From contig UQGJ01000112.1 in assembly GCA_900540545.1 (NCBI GenBank), positions 1-5,290 of the forward strand: a stretch of DNA of 5,290 nucleotides, given 5' to 3'. The notes below the pieces were generated by a model. It saw only the letters and a program-made list of their open reading frames with translations, searched no databases and had not been told where the DNA came from. Both the position numbers and the translations under genes were made by a program. Numbering within the stretch: position 1 is the stretch's first letter; each line of letters starts with the position of its first letter. Positions 1 to 5,112 of the stretch are shown here, piece after piece. The stretch is from an uncultured Eubacteriales bacterium. GTDB lineage: Bacteria > Bacillota > Clostridia > Oscillospirales > Oscillospiraceae.

Positions 1-6
1 CTTTCC

Positions 7-34
7 GTCCTCTTTCTTCGAGAAGAAAGAGGAC
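7..34. repeat. Perfect 13-bp inverted repeat downstream of the sheath
   Basis: GTCCTCTTTCTTC (7-19) and GAAGAAAGAGGAC (22-34) are exact reverse complements separated by two bases; in RNA it would be a 12-bp stem with a four-base loop. It is far less GC-rich than the surrounding repeats. It lies 20 bases after the sheath stop. Only six bases follow on the minus strand before the window ends and they are GGAAAG, so a U-tract terminator is not shown. It may be an attenuator, an RNA-processing site or another host repeat. Confidence 0.85.
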
Positions 35-38
35 CCCC

Positions 39-58
39 CGGAGGGACTCCGCCCCTAC
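39..58 (-). repeat. GTAGGGGCGG repeat fused to the sheath stop codon
   Basis: On the minus strand GTAGGGGCGG (58-49) is identical to the first ten bases of the repeat at 2399, and its TAG is the sheath stop codon. A small stem CGGAG (39-43) with CTCCG (47-51) follows. It is either a chance match in GC-rich sequence or a repeat inserted exactly at the end of the gene. Confidence 0.55.
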
Positions 59-1089
59 ACCGTGATATGCGCGCTCAGCCAAATCTGGTTCAGCCCGTGG
101 GCCACCGTAAAGGAAAACTCCACCAGACACACCGTTGGATTCTCCTCCAGCGCCGTCACCGTCACCCCATCGTACCCGGTGATAATCTCCCGCGCCAGCC
201 GGTTCTCCAGCTCCACGATGACCTGGGCCCGAATGGCCCCCCGGCTCTGCTCCGTGTTCTTGGCCCGCTGAAACTTGGCCCGCAGGCTGCTGCGCACCGC
301 CGGGATCACGTCGTCCACGATGAGGATGGTGTTCAGCTCCCGCCAGGTCCGGTCCTCCGCCTCCCCCGTTTTGGTCCGGGTGGTCACCCCCCGCACCACG
401 GAGACCACGCCCGCCACCTGCTCCACCGGCGTGACCCCGCCGCGCACCAGCAGGTCGATCTCGCTGTCGGCGTATAGCCGCTCCAGCGCCTCCAGCCCCT
501 TCAGCACCGCGCCGCCCAGGGGCACCGCCGGGTCCCGCTCCCCCGCGATGGCCCCGGCCACCGCCGCGGCCACCCTGGCCCCCTCCCGGTCCGCCTCGCC
601 GGGGGCCACAAGCACCATCCGCTCGCTGTTCAGCTCCCCCGCCCGGACCGCCAGGGCGCTCACCGTCTCCCCCGCGCCGCCCCGGACCACGCCGATGCGC
701 TCCTTCCGGGCCTGGGACGCGGCGTGTACGCTGTCCCGCAGGCTCTGCTGCACCGCCAGCTCCCCGCTGTCGCAGACCACCACCGCCACGTCCTCCACGG
801 CCTCCAGCGCCGCAAACGCCGCGCCGTACCCCGCTTCCTCCGCCACCGGCACCGCCGCCACCGCCGAAGCGCCGTTGACCAGCAGCACCCGCGCCAGCTC
901 CGCCAGCTCCCCGGCCCCGAAGGCCGTCACCGCGTCCTCGTACCGGGCCAGCCGCACCACCGTTCCGGCGGTCCCGCCCGGGCACAGGGCCGCCAGCCCC
1001 ACCACCTTGCCGCCGCCGCTGCCGTTCACCACCGCCGACGCGTCGTAGGCCGAATAGACCCCCGGCCGCTCATGGACCGTCATTGCCAT
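55..1089 (-). CDS. Contractile phage tail sheath protein
   Basis: Predicted sheath subunit of a contractile tail; sheath subunits polymerise around the tail tube and shorten to drive it through the host envelope. The 344-residue product has the hallmarks of the family: an N-terminal ERPGVYS segment (residues 7-13), NSERMVLVAPG in the middle domain (154-164), GGVTPVEQ (217-224) followed by VVRGVTTRT (231-239), and a conserved C-terminal core TWRELNTILIVDDVIPAV (248-265) leading into an RSSLRAKF helix. The C-terminal strand (322-344) resembles the arm that links neighbouring subunits. At 344 residues it is compact beside sheaths such as PBSX XkdK (roughly 460), suggesting few surface insertions. 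The start at 1089 has GAGGTG seven bases upstream (1097-1102), inside the previous gene, which it overlaps by 20 bases; a second ATG two codons on is less well spaced. Identity is firm; structural details are inferred from the family. Confidence 0.93.
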   Translation of the reverse strand: MAMTVHERPGVYSAYDASAVVNGSGGGKVVGLAALCPGGTAGTVVRLARYEDAVTAFGAGELAELARVLLVNGASAVAAVPVAEEAGYGAAFAALEAVEDVAVVVCDSGELAVQQSLRDSVHAASQARKERIGVVRGGAGETVSALAVRAGELNSERMVLVAPGEADREGARVAAAVAGAIAGERDPAVPLGGAVLKGLEALERLYADSEIDLLVRGGVTPVEQVAGVVSVVRGVTTRTKTGEAEDRTWRELNTILIVDDVIPAVRSSLRAKFQRAKNTEQSRGAIRAQVIVELENRLAREIITGYDGVTVTALEENPTVCLVEFSFTVAHGLNQIWLSAHITV

Positions 1090-1576
1090 ATCCCTTCACC
1101 TCAAATTCCAAAAATGCGCCTCCCTCCTCCGCCACCGCGTAGAGGTAGGCGTCGCACACCGCCTCCGCCGGGCAGCGGAACAGCCCCGCGCCCTGGTCAA
1201 AGACCACCTCGCCCCGGCTCAGCTCCCCCAGCTTCAGCCCCGCCGGCCCGTCCCCGTTCAGCGCGTCGGCCAGCGCGTCGAAGGCCGCCTGGCACCCCGC
1301 CGCCCCGCTCTCCCTGGGGGCGTAGAGGTCCAGCCCGAAGGTCACCCGGACCTTCCGCCCGTACAGCTCCCGCCAGACCCCGCCCTCCGGGTCATACCGC
1401 TCCCCCAGATAGTCCCGGAACCCGCCGGGCCCCGCCTCGCACCCCCGCAGGGACACCGCCGCCACCGACCCGTCCAGACGCCGCCGGCTCTCGCCGGGCC
1501 ACGCCGCGATGGCCCGGACCCCGTGGCCGTTCAGGTATTCCGTCATGCACTCCCTGATTTTTTCCAGTCCCGTCAA
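1070..1576 (-). CDS. Putative tail terminator / tail completion protein
   Basis: A 168-residue protein placed just before the sheath gene, where contractile phages usually encode the protein that caps the tail and joins it to the neck. The role is inferred mainly from position and size. Visible features are an N-terminal helix (LEKIRECMTEYL), an alanine/tryptophan loop (IAAWPGE), a VAAVSLRGCEAG strand, GFRDYLGERYD, a VRVTFGLDLYAP strand, and a C-terminal AYLYAVAEEGGAFLEFEVKG strand pair; the alpha/beta pattern fits terminator folds but is not diagnostic. I chose the TTG start at 1576 because it forms a TTGA overlap with the previous stop, has a GGAGGAGGG stretch upstream, and keeps the LEKIRE helix. 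The alternative ATG at 1546 gives 158 residues and has a purine run only three bases upstream, too close for a good Shine-Dalgarno site. The open frame continues to 1690 but that part lies within the preceding gene. Confidence 0.68.
   Translation of the reverse strand: MTGLEKIRECMTEYLNGHGVRAIAAWPGESRRRLDGSVAAVSLRGCEAGPGGFRDYLGERYDPEGGVWRELYGRKVRVTFGLDLYAPRESGAAGCQAAFDALADALNGDGPAGLKLGELSRGEVVFDQGAGLFRCPAEAVCDAYLYAVAEEGGAFLEFEVKGYGNDGP
1097..1102 (-). promoter_or_regulatory. Shine-Dalgarno site of the sheath gene
   Basis: GAGGTG on the minus strand lies seven bases before ATG 1089, within the last codons of the preceding gene. It favours 1089 over the ATG at 1083 and shows that the sheath is translated from its own internal site as well as any coupling. 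Confidence 0.7.
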
Positions 1577-1923
1577 GCCCCGTCGCCCTCCTCCCGGTCC
1601 CGGACCTCCAGCACCGCCCACCAGTGGGAAAGGACCTCCCCCACATAGACCGGCTGGCATACCCGGACCTGAAACCGACGCCCGTGCCACTCTAAAAAGC
1701 CGTCCCCCAACTCATCCAAAGGCACCTCCGGCGGCCCCAGATAGAGGAACCGCGTCTGGTCCCGCACCCCCAAAGGCGTGGGCATCTCCTGCCGCCAGTC
1801 CTCCCGCCGCTGGGTGACGGGCTGCAAAAAGGCCCGGACCTCCTGGTCCGCGCCCGCCCCGCCGCACAGCCGCACCGCCTGCCCGTACCGCTCCAAGATC
1901 CGCGCAAACCCGTCCCGCCGCAC
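1573..1923 (-). CDS. Putative head-closure / head-tail joining protein
   Basis: A 116-residue protein located between the connector and the terminator-like gene. Head-closure proteins bind the connector ring, retain packaged DNA and present the docking surface for the tail. Visible features: an N-terminal helix (RRDGFARILERYGQAVRL), a strand containing VRAFLQPV, a TPLGVRDQTRFLYLGPP segment, LEWHGRRFQVRVCQPVYVG, and a terminal SHWWAVLEVRDRE strand. This run of short beta strands with a late tryptophan-rich strand fits small beta-barrel neck proteins of the head-tail joining type; I infer the role and do not recognise a specific family. The start is GTG at 1923, whose G is also the last base of the upstream TAG stop (TAGTG), with a GGGGGGTG run about nine bases before it. 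This indicates termination-reinitiation coupling with the connector. The frame stays open upstream to about 2541, but that part is an out-of-frame shadow of the connector. Confidence 0.62.
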   Translation of the reverse strand: MRRDGFARILERYGQAVRLCGGAGADQEVRAFLQPVTQRREDWRQEMPTPLGVRDQTRFLYLGPPEVPLDELGDGFLEWHGRRFQVRVCQPVYVGEVLSHWWAVLEVRDREEGDGA

Positions 1924-2288
1924 TAGCCCCGCACCCCCCGAAAGAAGAACCCCCGGTCCTCCAAGTAGGGGGCCATCGCCAGCTCCGCCCTCCGGCGCAG
2001 CCCTTCGCTCCGCTCCAGGGCCGTCAGCTTTTCCCCCTGCCGGACCGTCACCGCCCCGGCGGTAAAGGACTCCACCCCGTCGGCGCAGGCCCCCACGCAC
2101 AGGTCGGCCAGCGCCGTCCATGCCGCCGCCAGGGCCAGCGCCGGCGCGCAGTCCCCGGCCTCCACCCCGTCCCGCAGCCGCCGCGAAAACTCCTCCACCG
2201 CCGCCCGGCACAGGGTCTCCACCTTCCCCCGCTCCGCCTCGTCCACATCCCCCAGCGCCATCGCCAGCTCCACCGCCTCGTCGATCAT
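1923..2288 (-). CDS. Putative head-tail connector (gp6/gp15-like adaptor)
   Basis: A 121-residue mostly helical protein, first of the tail-side block after the major capsid gene, where siphoviruses and myoviruses encode the ring that docks beneath the portal. It begins IDEAVELAMALGDVDEAERG and continues with amphipathic helices: KVETLCRAAVEEFSRRLRDG, then an alanine-rich helix (ALALAAAWTALADL), an ESFTAGAVTV loop, and a KLTALERSEGLRRRAELAMAPYL helix. The glycine-rich loop after a Ser-Phe pair is common in gp6-like connectors, where it faces the channel; that match is by memory and weak. I chose ATG 2288, which has GGGGGAG just upstream; ATG 2300, four codons earlier, is possible (125 residues) with a weaker site. 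Starts further upstream would run into the repeat region and are unlikely. The stop TAG overlaps the next start by one base. Confidence 0.6.
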   Translation of the reverse strand: MIDEAVELAMALGDVDEAERGKVETLCRAAVEEFSRRLRDGVEAGDCAPALALAAAWTALADLCVGACADGVESFTAGAVTVRQGEKLTALERSEGLRRRAELAMAPYLEDRGFFFRGVRG

Positions 2289-2330
2289 AAGCTCCCCCAT
2301 TCCATCCGCACGCCCGTCGTCCTCCGTCCC

Positions 2331-2364
2331 CATGGGCCACGACGCCCCGGCACGCCACCGCCCT
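2331..2364. repeat. Degenerate GTRGGGCGCG-type repeat
   Basis: By eye this aligns without gaps to 5256-5289 at 28 of 34 positions, sharing the GACG, CCCGG and CGCCACCGCCC blocks. The changes fall in the first arm, so its stem is weaker than in the other two copies. It appears to be a decayed member of the same family. Confidence 0.6.
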
Positions 2365-2398
2365 CTCGTCCCCACGGACCCCACCGCACCCCCCCCAC

Positions 2399-2428
2399 GT
2401 AGGGGCGGTCCTTGTGGCCGCCCGCCCC
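2399..2428. repeat. GTAGGGGCGG hairpin repeat
   Basis: Begins GTAGGGGCGG and folds through GGGCGG (2403-2408) pairing with CCGCCC (2418-2423) around a nine-base loop. From memory, GTAGGGGCGG hairpins with variable loops are a common intergenic repeat in high-GC gut Clostridia. The same first ten bases occur on the minus strand at the sheath stop (49-58). Confidence 0.7.
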
Positions 2429-2466
2429 TCGTCCCCCGTCCCCTCGTCTCCCGTCCCCGCGTCCCC

Positions 2467-2499
2467 CGTAGGGCGCGGCGGCCCCGACGCGCCGCCCCC
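2467..2499. repeat. GTRGGGCGCG hairpin repeat, copy 1
   Basis: GGCGCG (2472-2477) pairs with CGCGCC (2488-2493) around a ten-base loop. The lead CGTAGGGCGCG and the stem match the copy at 5256-5289, while the loop sequence differs. Conserved stem with a variable loop suggests that structure is what is preserved. Confidence 0.7.
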
Positions 2500-2505
2500 G
2501 TCCCC

Positions 2506-2546
2506 TGTCATTGCGAGCCAGTTCTCAAACTGGCGCGGCAATCCGC
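2506..2546. repeat. 41-bp palindromic repeat, copy downstream of capsid gene
   Basis: Identical over 41 of 41 bases to 3985-4025, in the same orientation. It has a two-level structure: outer arms ATTGC (2510-2514) and GCAAT (2538-2542), and an inner hairpin CCAGTT (2518-2523) / AACTGG (2528-2533) with a CTCA loop. It begins 13 bases beyond the capsid stop codon. The TGTCATTGCGAG...GCAATCCGC form is one I recall as a widespread interspersed repeat of Firmicutes genomes; that resemblance is from memory. In the transcript it would form a short stem-loop without a U-tract. Confidence 0.92.
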
Positions 2547-2559
2547 ATCCCTCGTCCCC

Positions 2560-3588
2560 TTACACCTCCAGCACCTTCCCCGCCTCGGCAAACACCTTCG
2601 CAAACCCCGCGATAGTCGTAATGGCTGCCCGCTCCAGCTGCCGGTCGATGAGCTTGTCATACTCCACCATCACGTCGGACCCCTGCACCATCTCCAACGC
2701 GTACCGCTTGTCCAGTCCGATGAGCTTCCCCTCGGCCATGGCGGAGGTCCGCAGCAGCTTGGCCCCCATGGGGGTGGTCAGCTTGCCGGTGCCCTGGAAG
2801 TTCAGCCCCGTCAGGGGATTCTGGAACTCGGGCAGCTTCAGCATGTCCACCATCACGCCCCTGGGCACCAGCAGCGTGTTCATCTCATAGGGGTCGAACT
2901 GGGCCCAAAAATCCACCAGCGCGGCGTAGTCCAGCTTCCCCTTGGTCCCGCCGATGGGGCCGGTCCCCACCTTGTAGACCTGGGCCGGATTCCCGTTGTC
3001 GTCCCCGTTCACCAGCACGCCGATGGCGTCCTCCAGCAGCATTCGGTTGATGTGGGCCCCGATTTGCCGCAGGGTCACGGAAAAGAGGTCCAGCTTCTGA
3101 TACCGGATGGCCTCGTAGGAGGCCACCAGCATCCGCCCCCGCTTGTGGAGCTTCACCAGATTTTCCTGGGTCTTCACTGTGGTGGCCGGAATGGCCGCCC
3201 CCTCCTCCACCCGGCGCAGCTTCTTCTCCTCGTCGGGCACCGACGCGATGGAGCGGTAATCCAGCCCGTCGAACCGGGTCACCGTGGCCGTGAGGTCGGG
3301 CAGCAGGTTGGCCTCCTCCATGCCCTGCCGCACGCTCCGGGCGATGTACTCCGGGAACAGCACCGCCGACTCCGACGTGCGGAAGAACTTCTCCACCACG
3401 TCGGAGCCCGTCCCCTTCACCTTGATGTCGAACCGCTTGAGCTGCCGCTGATAGGCGTCCAGCCCCTCCAGCGCCGTGCCCTTGTAGTGCTCCGAGGGGT
3501 CCTCCCCCTCCAGCACCTGGGTAAAGCTCCGCCCCGCGGTGTTGTACATGCCCTTTTCCAGCTTCAGATCGTCATACGCGTAACCCAT
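2560..3588 (-). CDS. Major capsid protein (HK97-fold type)
   Basis: Predicted shell-forming subunit of the icosahedral head, 342 residues. The N-terminal part (about 1-70) is charged and helical (DAYQRQLKRFDIKVKG) and could be a delta/arm region. The fold proper appears to start near SESAVLFPEYIARSVRQG (73-89). A P-domain-like stretch follows, including VEEGAAIPATTVKTQENLVK (127-146) and GRMLVASYEAIRYQKLDLF (151-169), then the spine helix RQIGAHINRMLLEDAIGVLVNG (174-195). The C-terminal part has PRGVMVDMLKLPEF (242-255), the MGAKLLRTSAM strand (274-284) and LIDRQLERAAITTIAGFAKVF (313-333), as in HK97-like capsids. The start at 3588 has GGGAGG ten bases upstream (3599-3604); an ATG nearer the site is in another frame. 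Only 24 bases separate it from the decoration gene, so the two are probably co-translated. Whether the arm is cleaved by the neighbouring protease cannot be told from sequence alone. Confidence 0.92.
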   Translation of the reverse strand: MGYAYDDLKLEKGMYNTAGRSFTQVLEGEDPSEHYKGTALEGLDAYQRQLKRFDIKVKGTGSDVVEKFFRTSESAVLFPEYIARSVRQGMEEANLLPDLTATVTRFDGLDYRSIASVPDEEKKLRRVEEGAAIPATTVKTQENLVKLHKRGRMLVASYEAIRYQKLDLFSVTLRQIGAHINRMLLEDAIGVLVNGDDNGNPAQVYKVGTGPIGGTKGKLDYAALVDFWAQFDPYEMNTLLVPRGVMVDMLKLPEFQNPLTGLNFQGTGKLTTPMGAKLLRTSAMAEGKLIGLDKRYALEMVQGSDVMVEYDKLIDRQLERAAITTIAGFAKVFAEAGKVLEV

Positions 3589-3598
3589 CTATTCCCAT

Positions 3599-3607
3599 CC
3601 TCCCTTT
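3599..3607 (-). promoter_or_regulatory. Shine-Dalgarno site of the capsid gene
   Basis: AAAGGGAGG on the minus strand ends ten bases before ATG 3588. The spacing is slightly long. A second ATG follows the GGAGG directly but opens an unrelated short frame, so the site is best assigned to the capsid gene. Confidence 0.65.
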
Positions 3608-3612
3608 CTCTC

Positions 3613-3963
3613 TTACAGCAAGACCACGGCCGCGCCGTCCCCGGCGCTCACCACCAGCCGCTCCAGCCCCGTCTCCCCGGCCGCCGCCTTCCGCACGCCG
3701 CCGGCGCCGTCGCCCACCAGAGCCATCCAGCCGGGCGCCACGTCCGCCCCGGCCGCCACGGACACGAAGCCCCTCACCTGCACGGCGCATACCCCGTCCC
3801 CGGCCACGCTCACCGCCACGCCGCAGAACCGCCCGCCGTCGCCGCAGGCCCCCACGGTCTCCGCCCCGCTCACCTGCACCACCTGACCAACCTTCACGCC
3901 CTCCTCGGCGTAAAAGCTGGCCGCCACGCTCCCGATCTCCTCAAACGAAACCTTCCCGCTCAT
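3613..3963 (-). CDS. Small capsid decoration / head-stabilising protein
   Basis: A 116-residue, glycine-, alanine- and valine-rich protein encoded between the protease and the major capsid gene, the usual place for decoration proteins (lambda gpD-type or DUF2190-type). These bind the outside of the expanded shell and stabilise it. The sequence reads as a string of short beta strands: VGQVVQVSG (25-33), then RFCGVAVSVAGDG (45-57), AVQVRGFVSVAAG (60-72), GWMALVGDG (78-86) and RLVVSAGDGAAVVLL (102-116). FCGVAVSV followed by VQVRGFVSV is the pattern I associate with DUF2190-like capsid proteins, but without a search this is inference. The start at 3963 is fixed by AAGGAGG eight bases upstream. 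The frame remains open through an upstream repeat that could encode PRQFENWLAMT; this is not part of the gene. The capsid gene follows after 24 bases. Confidence 0.75.
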   Translation of the reverse strand: MSGKVSFEEIGSVAASFYAEEGVKVGQVVQVSGAETVGACGDGGRFCGVAVSVAGDGVCAVQVRGFVSVAAGADVAPGWMALVGDGAGGVRKAAAGETGLERLVVSAGDGAAVVLL

Positions 3964-3971
3964 ATCCAATT

Positions 3972-3978
3972 CCTCCTT
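3972..3978 (-). promoter_or_regulatory. Strong Shine-Dalgarno site of the decoration gene
   Basis: AAGGAGG on the minus strand lies eight bases before ATG 3963. It is the best ribosome binding site in the window, fitting a highly expressed structural protein, and it settles the start codon against the longer repeat-derived frame. Confidence 0.85.
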
Positions 3979-3984
3979 CATACA

Positions 3985-4025
3985 TGTCATTGCGAGCCAG
4001 TTCTCAAACTGGCGCGGCAATCCGC
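3985..4025. repeat. 41-bp palindromic repeat, copy upstream of decoration gene
   Basis: Second copy of the element at 2506-2546, identical at all 41 positions and in direct orientation, 1479 bases away. It ends six bases before the decoration Shine-Dalgarno site. The pair encloses exactly the decoration and major capsid genes. Read on the minus strand it holds an open frame from a TTG codon, in frame with the decoration gene. Confidence 0.92.
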
Positions 4026-4038
4026 CTCCCCCGTCCCC

Positions 4039-4093
4039 AGCCTCCCCTATCGGCAGATGGGGGAGGGGGACCGCCCGCAGGCGGTGGAAGGGG
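4039..4093. repeat. Diverged double-hairpin repeat
   Basis: Two hairpins side by side: CCTCCCC (4041-4047) with GGGGAGG (4060-4066), then ACCGCC (4070-4075) with GGCGGT (4080-4085) around CGCA, ending TGGAAGGGG. The order (AGCCTYCCC stem, inner GC stem, trailing purine-GGGG) matches the 64-bp element, though loops and inner-stem sequence differ. I regard it as a distant member of that family. Confidence 0.7.
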
Positions 4094-4122
4094 CACCCCC
4101 AAACCTCGCCTCCCCCGTCCCC

Positions 4123-4186
4123 AGCCTTCCCCCGGGGGAAGGTGTCAGCCGCCCCGCGGCTGACGGATGAGGGGAACGCCGATTCC
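4123..4186. repeat. 64-bp double-hairpin repeat, copy downstream of protease
   Basis: Matches 5113-5176 at 63 of 64 positions in the same orientation. The first hairpin is an uninterrupted 18-base palindrome (4125-4142). The second is GTCAGCCGC (4144-4152) with GCGGCTGAC (4156-4164) around CCC. It ends nine bases before the protease stop codon, so it would sit directly at the 3' end of the protease coding sequence in the mRNA. On the minus strand the motif reads CCCCTCATCCGTCAGCC...GGCTGACACCTTCCCC, which I recall as a frequent intergenic repeat in gut Ruminococcaceae/Oscillospiraceae. Confidence 0.92.
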
Positions 4187-4194
4187 CCCTCGCC

Positions 4195-5091
4195 CTAAAT
4201 CAAAAACGCCCGGTCCCCCGGCTCCCCCGCCGTCTCCTCCCCCCGGTAGGTCAGCTGCACCCCCAGGGGATACTTCTCCCCGGCCCGCTTCTCCAGCACC
4301 ACCCGCAGGGCGGAGAGCTCCCCCTCGTCCAGCTTCTCCGCCACCGCCTTCATCACGCAGCCGTCCAGCTCCGGCTCCGCCAGCCCGCCCAGCCGGACCA
4401 CCTCCCGCCGGAGTTCGGCCAAATACTTCCGCCCCAGCTCAGCCTCCCGCTCCAGCCGTTCCTCTCGCCCGAAGCCCTTGCGCATGACCCCGGCCCTGGG
4501 CTGGGCGGGCACCGCCACAAAGGACCACTCGTAGGCGTCCGTGACCCCCTCCAGCTCCGCCCAGCAGAGCTTCCGGTTGTAGGTCCGCCCTTTCACGTGA
4601 TGGCACCTCTCCCGGTCCCGCATGTCCTCGCCGCACACCGAGCAGACCGCCCGCTCCACGGCGCAGCCCACGGACACCTCCTTCTTGATGCCCCCCTCAA
4701 TTTCAGCGATGAGGTCCCGGTTCCCCTCGGTCCGCAGCATGTAGGCCCACCCCTTGAGATAGCAGTACCCGTCCCCGGCCCTGGTCTTGACCCCCGGCTC
4801 CTCCACCACCTGGGTCCGGTAGATGCGGGCCGCCTGCCCCCGTGCGCTCCACTGGTGGTCAAACACCCCGCTCTTCCCCACAAACTTCTCCGCCAGCGCA
4901 TCCAACGCTTCCCGCCCGAACCGCTCCCCGTCCCGGTCGATCTCGTTGTCGCACAGCCGCACGGAAAAGGCATATACCTCCTCCGCCCCCAGCTCCTTCC
5001 GACTCCACCGGTTGATGAGCGCCAAATCCTCCCCGCTCACCGACCAGCCCTGCTCCACGCCCGCATCCTTCTTCACATCCACAAGCTCCAT
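4195..5091 (-). CDS. Prohead maturation protease with Cys/His insert and helical tail
   Basis: Predicted capsid maturation serine protease of the HK97/herpesvirus-assemblin type; such enzymes cut scaffold or capsid arms inside the prohead. In 298 residues the protease core spans about 38-205: VYAFSVRLCDNEIDRDGE opens it, the likely catalytic histidine is His79 in FDHQW, and the likely nucleophile is Ser140 in KKEVSVG. EWSFVAVPAQPRAGV (188-202) matches the conserved E-x-S-x-V-x-x-P-A-x-P closing strand. Between core strands lies CSVCGEDMRDRERCHH (150-165), a C-x2-C-x9-C-H pattern that could bind zinc. Residues 207-272 are charged and helical (ERLEREAELGRKYLAELRRE), perhaps a scaffold-like tail; no separate scaffold gene is seen. 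Start 5091 gives the expected N-terminus. An in-frame ATG at 5178, with a GGGGAGAGGG run upstream, would add 29 residues encoded largely by a repeat. Confidence 0.85.
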   Translation of the reverse strand: MELVDVKKDAGVEQGWSVSGEDLALINRWSRKELGAEEVYAFSVRLCDNEIDRDGERFGREALDALAEKFVGKSGVFDHQWSARGQAARIYRTQVVEEPGVKTRAGDGYCYLKGWAYMLRTEGNRDLIAEIEGGIKKEVSVGCAVERAVCSVCGEDMRDRERCHHVKGRTYNRKLCWAELEGVTDAYEWSFVAVPAQPRAGVMRKGFGREERLEREAELGRKYLAELRREVVRLGGLAEPELDGCVMKAVAEKLDEGELSALRVVLEKRAGEKYPLGVQLTYRGEETAGEPGDRAFLI

Positions 5092-5112
5092 CCCCTTTCC
5101 AATCTCCGTCCA

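Larger units (their letters stand above)
2289..2559. other. Repeat-filled intergenic region between capsid and connector genes
   Basis: This 271-base gap separates the capsid stop from the connector start. It carries no credible gene. It is occupied by four recognisable palindromic elements (about 2331-2364, 2399-2428, 2467-2499 and 2506-2546) joined by C-rich spacers built from CCCGTCCCC-like units on the plus strand. No promoter boxes are evident; the only AT-rich patch is short and lies around the connector start. No stem is followed by a run of T on the minus strand, so a classical terminator is not supported. Long open frames cross the gap on both strands only because the sequence is poor in A and T. 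Confidence 0.8.
3964..4194. other. Repeat-filled intergenic region between protease and decoration genes
   Basis: This 231-base gap holds, from the protease end, a 64-bp double-hairpin element (4123-4186), a related but diverged double hairpin (4039-4093), the 41-bp element (3985-4025) and the Shine-Dalgarno site of the decoration gene. A 21-base stretch (4023-4043) recurs exactly at 4107-4127, 84 bases away, so the two double hairpins share their leading flank as well as their layout. No gene, promoter boxes or U-tract terminator is visible. Confidence 0.82.

Noticed and set aside
275..1557. Plus-strand Ala/Pro/Arg-rich frames opposite the sheath and terminator genes
   Set aside because: Shadow frames produced by G/C-ending codons on the coding strand; composition is unlike any folded protein.
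1924..2541. Upstream extension of the head-closure frame to a TTG inside the 41-bp repeat
   Set aside because: The extension is Gly/Arg low-complexity sequence lying over the connector gene in another frame; the GTG at 1923 is coupled to the connector stop.
2506..2546. Phage attachment site (att) core
   Set aside because: Both copies lie inside the morphogenesis operon with no integrase nearby; an att pair would flank the entire prophage.
3964..4020. N-terminal extension of the decoration protein through the 41-bp repeat
   Set aside because: The AAGGAGG site eight bases before ATG 3963 fixes the start; the extension is repeat-derived.
2506..4025. Insertion sequence or composite transposon bounded by the 41-bp repeats
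   Set aside because: No transposase is inside, the enclosed genes are ordinary head genes, and no target-site duplications flank the pair.
4125..4164. Intrinsic terminator after the protease
   Set aside because: Stems are strong but no U-tract follows on the minus strand, and the next head genes must still be transcribed.
2332..4170. Plus-strand open frame of 612 codons opposite the capsid and decoration genes
   Set aside because: It is antisense to two well-supported genes, crosses intergenic repeats, has low-complexity Pro/His/Leu/Arg composition and no ribosome site. Long antisense frames are expected in such GC-rich DNA.
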